5,085 nucleotides of DNA, taken from positions 1 through 5,085 of the forward strand of contig QMVU01000101.1 in NCBI GenBank assembly GCA_003661265.1, written 5' to 3'. Of the stretch, positions 1-5,085 are shown piece by piece; position 1 is the first letter of the stretch; every line of letters begins with the position of its first letter. The notes beneath the pieces were generated by a model that had not been told where the DNA came from, searched no databases, and saw only the letters and a program-made list of their open reading frames with translations. The translations under genes were made by a program, and so were the position numbers. Source of the DNA: Thermoproteota archaeon (lineage in GTDB: Archaea > Korarchaeota > Korarchaeia > Korarchaeales > Korarchaeaceae).

Positions 1-192
1 GGCTTTCAACCCTTGAGTCCCCAGCTATTGTAAGCGATCAGTATAACTCTAGGAATGCTTGAAAAATTGGATCTAAAGGGACTCATCGAGCTATTGCTGT
101 CAATTTGCGGTTACGGCTGTTGTTCCCTATATCGGTTTAGGTTTTAGATAGATGTTGGAACGAGGAGTTCATTGTGCTGCAACCTTAACGCA
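1..192. other. Left-edge non-coding stretch, nothing recognised
   Basis: All six frames are broken by stops within short distances. The longest plus-strand run from the window edge is 19 codons, ending with TGA at 60-62. It could be the tail of a gene to the left, but nothing in it is recognisable. No tRNA-like T-arm, CRISPR-type repeat or clear terminator is visible. The stretch lies downstream of the minus-strand gene that stops at 193. It contains TCTAAAGGGACTC at 72-84, which recurs with one mismatch at 3246-3258. Confidence 0.4.
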
Positions 193-1002
193 TTAACTCG
201 ATCCCGTGAGTTCTATCGTCATCTCCACATACCCTTCTGGGAGCGTTCCCTTTAAAGTGGCCTTAACGAGCCCGCAGACCGGAGCTTCCGGGCTGAACCA
301 GAAGGTGATCTCCAGGTCCGATCCCATGGCCTTCGTCTCGTAAACCCAGCAGTGATATACCCTGTCCCCGGCCTTCACCGACTCCTCAGAGGTGCGGACC
401 AGCGACTCGAAGGATATGTTATAGAAGCCTATGAAGCTCAGCCCCGGAGTAGGCTTCTCATTTCCCCTCTCCTCCTTGACTCCCCAGGGCCCATACATGC
501 GGTGTACCCACTCCAAGACTTCGCATCCCTTCCATAGCTCGTCTGAGGTCTCGGAGACATGGAAGTTCAGGTTTCCCCCTCCGCTTATTATTGTGTAGTC
601 GGCCTCCTTCGTCCAAGTCATGTTCACCAGCTTCTCCCCTTCGACGCGATATTCCTTGTTCTTCTTCCACTCGACATCCTGCTCTATGATCAGCTCTCCC
701 TCTGATCCCACTACGTTTATTCTAACGTGGTAAGTCGCCTTGTTCCCCCTCCACTCGCAATCTATCTTGCCGGGGTAGTCCAAGCCGGAGCCCTCCTCAG
801 GTGAGGGCTGAGGAGGGGTTGGAGTTGGAGTACGGGTTGGAGAAGGGGTTGGGGTGGGCGTAATTGGCGCTCCTCTGCTCCTTATCCAGATGGGAGGCTT
901 CTTATCCTCGTCCTCATCTTCTGTGTTTGGTAAGGTCACTTTTATGAGGATCAGGCCTCCGACCACCATCAGGATTAGGAGGATGACGACCCACTTAGGC
1001 AT
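193..1002 (-). CDS. Membrane-anchored extracytoplasmic protein with Pro/Thr stalk, function unknown
   Basis: This is a 269-residue protein of unrecognised family with a clear cell-surface architecture. Residues 4-20 form one hydrophobic helix (WVVILLILMVVGGLILI). An acidic patch of Glu/Asp at 28-33 follows, which favours an outward-facing C-terminus. Residues 46-68 are a Pro/Thr/Ser stalk of repeated PT units, like the linkers that hold archaeal surface domains away from the membrane. The remaining ~195 residues look like a beta-rich soluble domain. It contains four cysteines (C82, C160, C218, C243) that could form two disulfides. Near the end, FWFSPEAPVCGLVK (234-247) resembles the closing strands of LolA-like secreted domains; that likeness is an impression only. 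There is no lipobox, so the helix itself is probably the anchor. The ATG at 1002 has GGAG at 1010-1007, four bases upstream. The gene is intact and lies downstream, on the same strand, of a decayed gene that also encoded a Pro/Thr-stalked surface protein. Confidence 0.8.
   Translation of the reverse strand: MPKWVVILLILMVVGGLILIKVTLPNTEDEDEDKKPPIWIRSRGAPITPTPTPSPTRTPTPTPPQPSPEEGSGLDYPGKIDCEWRGNKATYHVRINVVGSEGELIIEQDVEWKKNKEYRVEGEKLVNMTWTKEADYTIISGGGNLNFHVSETSDELWKGCEVLEWVHRMYGPWGVKEERGNEKPTPGLSFIGFYNISFESLVRTSEESVKAGDRVYHCWVYETKAMGSDLEITFWFSPEAPVCGLVKATLKGTLPEGYVEMTIELTGSS
815..858 (+). repeat. G-rich tract with quadruplex potential in the Pro/Thr stalk codons
   Basis: The DNA coding for the Pro/Thr stalk of the 1002-193 gene is C-rich on its sense strand, so the plus (template) strand is G-rich. 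Plus-strand G runs lie at 815-818, 834-836, 845-848, 851-854 and 856-858, with GG pairs between them. The last four runs are separated by loops of 8, 2 and 1 bases, which fits a three-tier G-quadruplex. It may simply follow from CCN and ACN codons in a repetitive stalk. Confidence 0.5.
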
Positions 1003-1032
1003 GGAACTCCATGAGAAAGAGGGGAAGGAGGG

Positions 1033-1039
1033 ATTTAAG
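1033..1039 (-). promoter_or_regulatory. Candidate TATA box for the gene starting at 1002
   Basis: The minus strand reads CTTAAAT here, centred about 34 bases upstream of the ATG at 1002. With the usual archaeal spacing of about 25 bases from TATA to start of transcription, the mRNA would begin near 1011. That leaves a leader of roughly nine bases that just includes the GGAG at 1010-1007. The assignment rests on position and AT content only. Confidence 0.3.
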
Positions 1040-1233
1040 GCACGTGAATGAATCGTCTATACTATTCCTACATCTCCAGTCAGCAGTTAGTTGAGGGAGG
1101 AAGATCAATTTCTGATCGCCTGGGATTCAAGTTTTTAGTCTTCCGATGAAATCCATTGAAGTGTAATAGTGTGATACATTCTATCGTTTGTCTCGACTAT
1201 GTTTATCGCAACTCAAGCTATACATTTTATTAG

Positions 1234-1817
1234 CTAGCTCGATCTATCTTCGTACTTCTTCTTGAGTTCCTCATACATCTCCTTGCTTATCTTACTTTCT
1301 TTAAATGCCCTTTCGAGCTTCTTCATCCTATCGATTGCTTTCAAGGCTTTATGGGATTTTGATCCCTTTAACTTCAAAAATACTGTGGCAGCAGCTGAAG
1401 CTACGGCTCCAGTTACCCCCCTATTATGACCATTCCTGTCCGGTTGGTGCAGCAATCTTAGTTGGTGTGGGACTTGTTTTGAGGAGCCTCTGTTTAGGTA
1501 GGAGTTGGCGTGGTTGTTGTTGGAGGAGTTGTTAGAGTAGGCGTAGGACTTTTTATCTCTAGGCTAAACTTGTTCGAGTACCTCGTGATTCCTCCCGCCG
1601 TTGCAATAACGTAGATCATGTGGGGCGCGCGAGCCTGCTACCAAATACCTTCCATCTGAAGAGATGGATATGCCCCATCGCTTATCTCATAGCCCCAGAG
1701 AAGACTTCTCGAAGAAGTTTTGCCTGCTGCTACAGGCAACCATCGGAGAAGAAGGAAGCCCAGCAGCAGGATGGTTATTGTGCAAGATGAAATTTTTCGG
1801 CCACTACTTACTGTCAT
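1234..1817 (-). pseudogene. Decayed gene for an exported beta-propeller protein with Pro/Thr stalk, membrane anchor and cytoplasmic tail
   Basis: Pieces in shifting frames line up in a sensible order. (1) ATG at 1817 opens a signal peptide, MTVSSGRKISSCTITILLLG onward to VAAGK, then SLLWGYEISDG; this frame ends in TAG at about 1640. (2) In the -1 frame near 1677-1630 is WGISISSDGRYLVAGS, a typical strand pattern of WD40/PQQ-like propeller blades. (3) Back in the first frame, 1616-1497 gives IYVIATAGGITRYSNKFSLE and then the stalk SPTPTLTTPPTTTTPTPT, ending in TAA at 1496-1494. (4) A +1 frame continues the stalk (SPTPTKIAAPTG). (5) The first frame gives MVIIGG, and after a G6 run the -1 frame gives VTGAVASAAATVFLKLKG, together a membrane helix. 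(6) A charged helical tail follows, ending ERAFKESKISKEMYEELKKK and close to SHOCT-like C-terminal motifs, with its stop at 1234. At least four frame breaks in 584 bases make this a dead gene. Only about one blade remains where full propellers have about seven, so a large internal deletion is inferred. The 73-codon open frame at 1455-1234 is only its tail. Confidence 0.75.
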
Positions 1818-1833
1818 TAAAGTCTGAAAGTTT

Positions 1834-1842
1834 CATATAAAG
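1834..1842 (-). promoter_or_regulatory. Candidate TATA box of the decayed surface-protein gene
   Basis: The minus strand reads CTTTATATG, centred about 21 bases upstream of the ATG at 1817. This spacing suits a nearly leaderless transcript, and no Shine-Dalgarno sequence lies between. The promoter appears to have survived although the gene behind it is broken. Confidence 0.4.
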
Positions 1843-1879
1843 CTTCCTAACATATCCCTTGAATTAGTTTTGGATTATT

Positions 1880-1897
1880 GAGGAAAAGAGTTTCCTC
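1880..1897. other. Small hairpin between the extracellular-domain frame and the decayed gene
   Basis: GAGGAAA at 1880-1886 and TTTCCTC at 1891-1897 form a perfect 7-base stem with a 4-base loop. It lies about 90 bases past the minus-strand stop at 1989. No T-run follows on either strand, so it is not a convincing terminator. It might be an mRNA 3' structure or chance. Confidence 0.3.
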
Positions 1898-1988
1898 CTG
1901 CGAGAGCAAGTAATCCTACTGAATTTAGGGCTGCGTAAGCATTTGTCCTCTTACTAATGATCGTGCGTCAATGAAAATGGAATTTCTC

Positions 1989-2546
1989 TTAGCCAGGGCT
2001 TAACTTCCAAGAATTTACGATCTCCCAAAGTTCGCCGATCATCCCTGGAAGATTCTCCTTTGTGGCGCAGGCATATATGATGGCTGTTCTGTCCGCCTTC
2101 TCGTCGTAAAATGTTATGAAAAAGCCCTCCAACCAAACCTCTTCGTGAGGTTCCACGTCGCTTGGCGTTATCATGCCTCCGTACATGAGATACGCCCTAT
2201 ATCCCTTGAAATTTATCTCTGTAATGTTGTGGACATCAATAACATACGTATAAGGGTTTTTCACATCATGAACCCCGTTCCAGAAGTTTTGATCCCAAAT
2301 GGCGAAGACGCTGTCTAGAGATACGTCCTTTACGTCGTGCCAGCCCTGGACCCAGTAAAGCCCCACCCAAACCTGGTATCCCGGGTCATCCCTTTCGAAC
2401 CTGGTTTCAGGATAGCAGTAGTTGTTTATACCTTTCTCCCCCATCCAGATCCACACTAGGTCCATCTTGGAGTGGAACTTCTCCCACCCACTCCTCTCGG
2501 GGAAGGCCCTCGTCACCCCCCACTCGTTTCCCTGACTACGATCCAA
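1989..2546 (-). CDS. Extracellular-looking domain, probably the C-terminal part of the upstream membrane protein, function unknown
   Basis: The open frame runs 185 codons from a TTG at 2546 to TAA at 1989. The product is rich in Trp, Tyr, Asp and Gly with alternating hydrophobic residues (VWVGLYWVQGW, YRAYLMYGGM, VWLEGFFITFYDE), like a beta-rich extracytoplasmic domain. The closing segment, AIIYACATKENLPGMIGELW and then EIVNSWK, resembles the end of PsbP/Mog1-like folds. That likeness is weak and I do not name a family. There is no signal peptide, and no good ribosome-binding site precedes the TTG. The first ten codons overlap the membrane-protein gene, in whose frame they read as the end of a hydrophobic helix. 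I therefore think genuine coding in this frame begins at the G6 run, 2521-2516, with GTG ACG, giving about 175 residues. It would form the outer domain of one ~366-residue protein. If it is a separate gene, its start is unresolved and it would stay in the cytoplasm. Confidence 0.6.
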   Translation of the reverse strand: MDRSQGNEWGVTRAFPERSGWEKFHSKMDLVWIWMGEKGINNYCYPETRFERDDPGYQVWVGLYWVQGWHDVKDVSLDSVFAIWDQNFWNGVHDVKNPYTYVIDVHNITEINFKGYRAYLMYGGMITPSDVEPHEEVWLEGFFITFYDEKADRTAIIYACATKENLPGMIGELWEIVNSWKLSPG

Positions 2547-3088
2547 GAGACACCAATCAAGGCCAGTGATGCCAGGAAAATGGATGAGAGAACTTTTGTG
2601 GAGGGCTTGCCCACTCTAGAGAGGAGCTCTCCTATTGAGGAGCATATGAAGACATCTAGGTAAAGGATTAGGGCTCCTCTAGTCATGAGATACGATTTCA
2701 TGCTCCCCCAAGTCCCAGTTGCGAGGCAGTAAACTACTGACCAGCCGAAAACGTAAGTTATGGACGAAAGGAGAGCCCCAAAGGTTGGGTTGCCCTTCCT
2801 CCTGATCAGACCGTAAACAAGCGCTGCAACTCCCGGAATCCAGAAGGCCAGGACGTAGACCTGGTAATAGGGTATCAGAAGAACGCCGGATACTAGGCCG
2901 CTGAGCAAGGAGGGGAGTGGACCGAAGAGCGAGGAGGCGCACATGGCTCCAAGGGAGTCGTAGTATCCCGGCATGTGTAGGGCATCCGAGGCTATCCTAG
3001 AGCCAACTCCTAGGAGCGAGAAGGGGATCAGGCGAATCAACCAGTAGCCTGCCCTCCTGAGGTAAGAGCGCTCGGGTCCGGGTGCCAT
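2513..3088 (-). CDS. Polytopic membrane protein, ECF S-component-like
   Basis: The product is 191 residues from ATG at 3088, with about five to six hydrophobic helices. The first follows RRAGYWLIRLIPFSLLGVGS; the last is LSSIFLASLALIGVSWIVV just before the stop. The segment YYDSLGAMCASSLFGPLPSL, followed by LSGLVSGVLL, resembles the 'D-x-hG-x(n)-GP-x(2)-hhxGhhxGhh' pattern of substrate-binding S components of ECF vitamin transporters. This is a resemblance, not an identification, and no ATPase or T component is in view. I prefer the ATG at 3088 to the TTG at 3106 because GAAGGGAG sits eight bases ahead of it. The frame ends at TGA 2515-2513 immediately after a G6 run, and a coherent domain continues in the -1 frame. 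The protein therefore may be truncated, or may be the membrane half of a longer protein. It is transcribed divergently from XPB across a gap of about 230 bases. Confidence 0.7.
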   Translation of the reverse strand: MAPGPERSYLRRAGYWLIRLIPFSLLGVGSRIASDALHMPGYYDSLGAMCASSLFGPLPSLLSGLVSGVLLIPYYQVYVLAFWIPGVAALVYGLIRRKGNPTFGALLSSITYVFGWSVVYCLATGTWGSMKSYLMTRGALILYLDVFICSSIGELLSRVGKPSTKVLSSIFLASLALIGVSWIVVRETSGG

Positions 3089-3096
3089 ACATTCTT

Positions 3097-3104
3097 CTCC
3101 CTTC
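3097..3104 (-). promoter_or_regulatory. Ribosome-binding site that decides the membrane-protein start
   Basis: The minus strand reads GAAGGGAG, matching the anti-Shine-Dalgarno core, with eight bases between it and ATG 3088. The in-frame TTG at 3106 overlaps this element and has none of its own, so the ATG is the better start. Confidence 0.6.
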
Positions 3105-3212
3105 AAATTTAGGATAAACTTTCCCCTTCACTTAAGATGGGTAAAGGAAGCGCTATTCATCGAAAATATCTTTCTAGCAAGGCATTTGCCGGATATTATT
3201 GCCTGAAGAACG

Positions 3213-3258
3213 AATTCCTAGATCTAAAAGGTGTAATTCCTCTAGTCTAAAGGAACTC
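3213..3258 (+). repeat. Imperfect short direct repeat in the divergent intergenic region
   Basis: Units at 3213-3231 and 3235-3253 both begin AATTCCT and end TAAA(A)GG, with a 22-base period and 13 of 19 positions identical without gaps. A related 13-mer (TCTAAAGGRACTC) occurs at 72-84 and 3246-3258. The units lie upstream of both divergent genes, where a regulator could bind, but two degenerate copies in AT-rich DNA can be chance. Confidence 0.3.
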
Positions 3259-3288
3259 GGTGAGGTGAGATTGCTTAACCTTAACTTT

Positions 3289-3297
3289 TTGTTTAAG
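3289..3297 (+). promoter_or_regulatory. Candidate TATA box for the XPB-Bax1 operon
   Basis: TTGTTTAAG is centred about 24 bases ahead of the XPB ATG at 3317, the spacing expected for a leaderless archaeal transcript. That suits the absence of a properly spaced Shine-Dalgarno: AAGGGG at 3311-3316 touches the ATG, and AAGGAG at 3295-3300 is too far away. Confidence 0.35.
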
Positions 3298-3316
3298 GAG
3301 AGATCGTTTTAAGGGG

Positions 3317-4666
3317 ATGAATGTAAGGCTCGAATACGACAGAGGAACCCTGATAATCAGAGGGCAGTATGGAACTCCGTTCTCCGTATGGGACGACAGG
3401 ATAGATGCTTTCAGGGCACCTGCCTTCAGGTACGCGGACATCAAGGCTTTTCTCAGGAGAAGCGGCGTCGAATTCGAGGACTTGGTGATGAGCCCTCTTC
3501 CCCTTGAAAGGCTCTCTGGGAAAATTGAGATAAGGCTTCACCCATATCAGGAGGAGGCCCTAGAGTTATGGCTCTCCTCCGAGGCCAGGGGTGTGATAGT
3601 CCTCCCTCCTGGATCAGGAAAGACGATAATAGCGATGATAGCCATGGAAAAGCTTCAGGAGCCTACGCTAGTAGTCGTTCCAACTTTACCCCTGGTGGAT
3701 CAATGGGTCAGGAGGCTTGAGGAATATTTCGGAGTTGAGATAGGCGTCTTGGGTGGGGGAAAGAAGGAGATAAAGGGGATAACAGTTTCCACATACGACT
3801 CAGCTTATCTAAGGGCAGAAGAGCTCGGAAATAAGTTTCCCTTCGTGGTCTTCGACGAGTGCCACCACCTTGCTGCCGAGGGCTACTCCCAGATAGGTGA
3901 GATGCTCGCGTCTGAGCACAGGATGGGCCTTACGGCCACATTCGAGAGGGAGGATGGAGCCCACGTGAAGCTGCTCTCCTTGATAGGAGGAGTAGTCTAC
4001 AAGATGAAGCCCACTGAGCTTGCGGGGAAGCACCTGGCCGACTTCGAGATAGTGAGGATTCCCGTCAAGCTAAAGCCTGAGGAGGAAGAGGAGTACGAGA
4101 AGCTCATATCCGAGTACAAGAAGAGCCTGGCAAAGGCGGGAATAAAGCTCTTCAATATTCAGGACTTCAAAAAGCTCGTAATGAGGAGCGGAATAAGCGA
4201 AGAGGCCAGAAAGGCCCTTATTGCCAGGAACAAGGCTAGGAAGATAGCTATAAACTCGGAATCAAAGCTTGAGGCCCTTGAGGAGATATTAAAAGCCCAC
4301 AGGACTGATAAGGTGCTTATTTTCACGGAGTACAACGAAATGGCCCATCTAATAGGCCGAAGGTTTCTCATTCCCGTGCTGACGCACAGGACAAATCCTG
4401 CTGAGAGGGAGGACATACTGGAGGGCTTCAGGACCGGGAGGTACACGAAGATAGTCACCTCAAAGGTGCTGGATGAGGGACTCGACGTCCCGGATGCCAG
4501 GATAGCTGTGGTCCTTGGGGGAAGCGGGAGCAGGAGGGAGTTCATCCAGAGGCTTGGTAGGATATTGAGGAGGAAGGAGAAGAGGGCTATACTGTACGAG
4601 GTCGTTTCCTCGAAGACCATCGAGGTAAGCGCCTCATACAGGAGGAGGAGAGCCCTTAAAGGGTGA
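3317..4666 (+). CDS. xpb: Archaeal XPB-type superfamily 2 DNA helicase
   Basis: XPB is a 3'-5' DNA translocase/helicase. In archaea it works with the nuclease Bax1 and is thought to open damaged DNA for excision. The 449 residues match the usual archaeal length of about 450. The N-terminus (MNVRLEYDRG, then WDDRIDAFRAPA) is the typical archaeal damage-recognition domain, to about residue 70. Helicase domain 1 has the Q-like motif LHPYQEEAL (74-82), Walker A LPPGSGKT (96-103), motif II DECH (180-183; many XPBs have DEVH) and motif III GLTAT (204-208). It is followed by the XPB-specific RED triad R211-E212-D213. A charged helical insertion at about 250-305 fits the thumb motif. Domain 2 has motif IV VLIFTEYNEMA (333-343), motif V TSKVLDEGLDVPDA (381-394) and motif VI QRLGRILRRK (411-420). 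All catalytic motifs are intact. The frame is open upstream to 3269 but contains no other start codon, so ATG 3317 is secure. Bax1 follows after four bases. Confidence 0.96.
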   Translation: MNVRLEYDRGTLIIRGQYGTPFSVWDDRIDAFRAPAFRYADIKAFLRRSGVEFEDLVMSPLPLERLSGKIEIRLHPYQEEALELWLSSEARGVIVLPPGSGKTIIAMIAMEKLQEPTLVVVPTLPLVDQWVRRLEEYFGVEIGVLGGGKKEIKGITVSTYDSAYLRAEELGNKFPFVVFDECHHLAAEGYSQIGEMLASEHRMGLTATFEREDGAHVKLLSLIGGVVYKMKPTELAGKHLADFEIVRIPVKLKPEEEEEYEKLISEYKKSLAKAGIKLFNIQDFKKLVMRSGISEEARKALIARNKARKIAINSESKLEALEEILKAHRTDKVLIFTEYNEMAHLIGRRFLIPVLTHRTNPAEREDILEGFRTGRYTKIVTSKVLDEGLDVPDARIAVVLGGSGSRREFIQRLGRILRRKEKRAILYEVVSSKTIEVSASYRRRRALKG

Positions 4667-4667
4667 T
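4661..4667 (+). promoter_or_regulatory. Bax1 ribosome-binding site overlapping the XPB stop
   Basis: GGGTGAT matches the GGTGAT part of the archaeal Shine-Dalgarno sequence and contains the XPB stop TGA (4664-4666). It lies three bases ahead of the Bax1 ATG. Ribosomes ending XPB would be placed directly at the Bax1 start, which points to translational coupling and matched amounts of the two partners. Confidence 0.6.
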
Positions 4668-4670
4668 GTG

Positions 4671-5085
4671 ATGCTTCCGTCTCCTCTCCTGAGGGCTAGA
4701 TCCTGGAGAGGACGTCTCTTCATAAAGTTCGCCAAGGGCTACCCGATAGAGTTGGAGCTAGCAAGGGAGCTCATAAGTACGTTTGAGAAGCACGTGGGAA
4801 TGAAGTTCAAGGAGCTTTCCGATTCCCTTGAGGAGATAGAGGAGTACTACGAGTCGCTGGGAATCGATTACAGGCTAGTTAGAGGGCTTTCCATCCTTCT
4901 GGAGAGGAGATGTGAGTTCTCGAAGCCTGAAACTTTAGTCAGGCCTAGAAGGGCGAGGAAGGTCGTGTTCGAGTGGTGCAACATGAAATTCGGGGGTTTC
5001 GTCCTATCCCAGCAGGAGAGGAACTCAGTGCTAAATAAGGCAGCCTGGGAGCTCGGGGTATCGAGGGAAGAGCTTGAGGAGGCCC
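4671..5085 (+). CDS. bax1: Bax1, XPB-partner nuclease (DUF790), N-terminal part
   Basis: Bax1 ('binds archaeal XPB') is a structure-specific nuclease that forms a complex with XPB and cuts the DNA that XPB opens. The window holds the first 138 codons, and the gene runs off the right edge. Family signatures visible are the MLPSPLLRAR start, the F-IELELARELISTFEKHVG region (20-43), DYRLVRGLSILLERRCEF (66-83), and a helical segment with RPRRARKVVFEW (91-102). These belong to the N-terminal domain. The Cas2-like and nuclease domains, with the catalytic acidic residues, lie beyond the window, so their integrity cannot be judged. ATG 4671 is chosen because it begins the conserved MLPS and has GGGTGAT three bases upstream. 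GTG 4668, one codon earlier, is the only near alternative. The position directly after XPB is the standard archaeal arrangement. Confidence 0.9.
   Translation, partial: MLPSPLLRARSWRGRLFIKFAKGYPIELELARELISTFEKHVGMKFKELSDSLEEIEEYYESLGIDYRLVRGLSILLERRCEFSKPETLVRPRRARKVVFEWCNMKFGGFVLSQQERNSVLNKAAWELGVSREELEEA

Noticed and set aside
1..40. CRISPR-like start (GGCTTTCAACCC)
   Set aside because: It resembles some archaeal repeat ends only loosely, and there is no second copy anywhere in the window.
854..1051. A plus-strand 65-codon open frame across the start of the stalked protein gene
   Set aside because: It is antisense to a convincing hydrophobic helix and Pro/Thr stalk. Its serine run is simply the complement of Glu/Asp codons.
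1050..1233. A possible tRNA or small RNA between the stalked protein gene and the decayed gene
   Set aside because: No T-arm consensus, cloverleaf pairing or long hairpin could be found by eye; only a short GATC-containing inverted repeat near 1103-1117.
1305..1535. A plus-strand 76-codon open frame opposite the decayed gene
   Set aside because: Its product shows no coherent design. The opposite strand gives signal peptide, blade, stalk, helix and tail in order.
3271..3312. A possible 13-codon leader ORF (TTG start after GAGGTGA, TAA at 3310-3312) ahead of XPB
   Set aside because: The candidate Shine-Dalgarno is only a few bases from the TTG. The peptide has no regulatory codon bias, and the likely TATA element lies inside it, which would leave it untranscribed.
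4159..4620. A 153-codon minus-strand open frame inside the helicase gene
   Set aside because: It lies wholly within the XPB coding region, whose motifs are intact. Its Ser/Leu-rich product is typical of an antisense shadow of Arg/Glu/Lys-rich coding, and it has no ribosome-binding site of note.
4663..4692. A C/D-box small RNA (GTGATGT followed by CTGA)
   Set aside because: The C-box-like bases are explained by the Bax1 ribosome-binding site and start. There is no D'/C' pair, and the stretch is coding.

Overview
The window looks like chromosomal DNA from an archaeon, probably a thermophile. The main reason is the tandem pair at the right end: an archaeal-type XPB helicase followed 4 bases later by Bax1, its nuclease partner. 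AGG/AGA arginine and ATA isoleucine codons dominate. Ribosome-binding sites are of the GGAG/GGTGAT type, and TATA-like elements sit about 20-35 bases ahead of starts. The lineage cannot be fixed from this sequence. A deep Thermoproteota or Korarchaeota-like organism would fit, but that is only an impression.

Layout. Bases 1-192 hold nothing I recognise. Everything from 193 to 3088 that looks coding is on the minus strand and concerns the cell envelope. In transcription order (right to left) there is a polytopic membrane protein (3088-2513), an extracellular-looking domain that overlaps it in the -1 frame (ending at 1989), a decayed surface beta-propeller gene (1817-1234), and an intact membrane-anchored protein with a Pro/Thr stalk (1002-193). 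No minus-strand gene could be given a sure function. The right third is on the plus strand, divergent from these: XPB (3317-4666) and the first 138 codons of Bax1 (4671 to the window edge). These form a tight two-gene operon for DNA unwinding and incision, presumably in nucleotide excision repair.

The most unusual feature concerns reading frames. The window has only two G/C homopolymers of six or more, both G6 on the minus strand (2521-2516 and 1421-1416). Each sits where an upstream frame hits an immediate stop (GGG GGG TGA; GGG GGG TAA) and the -1 frame continues the protein sensibly, reading Gly-Gly-Val-Thr both times. In the first case this would fuse the membrane protein to the extracellular domain (about 366 residues). 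In the second it completes a transmembrane helix, but that gene carries other lesions and is clearly broken. Homopolymer loss by mutation, sequencing error, or polymerase/ribosome slippage would all explain this; the sequence alone cannot separate them.

No gap between genes exceeds 300 bases. The gaps 1003-1233 and 1818-1988 contain only candidate promoter elements and a small hairpin. The divergent gap 3089-3316 holds candidate promoters and an imperfect short direct repeat.
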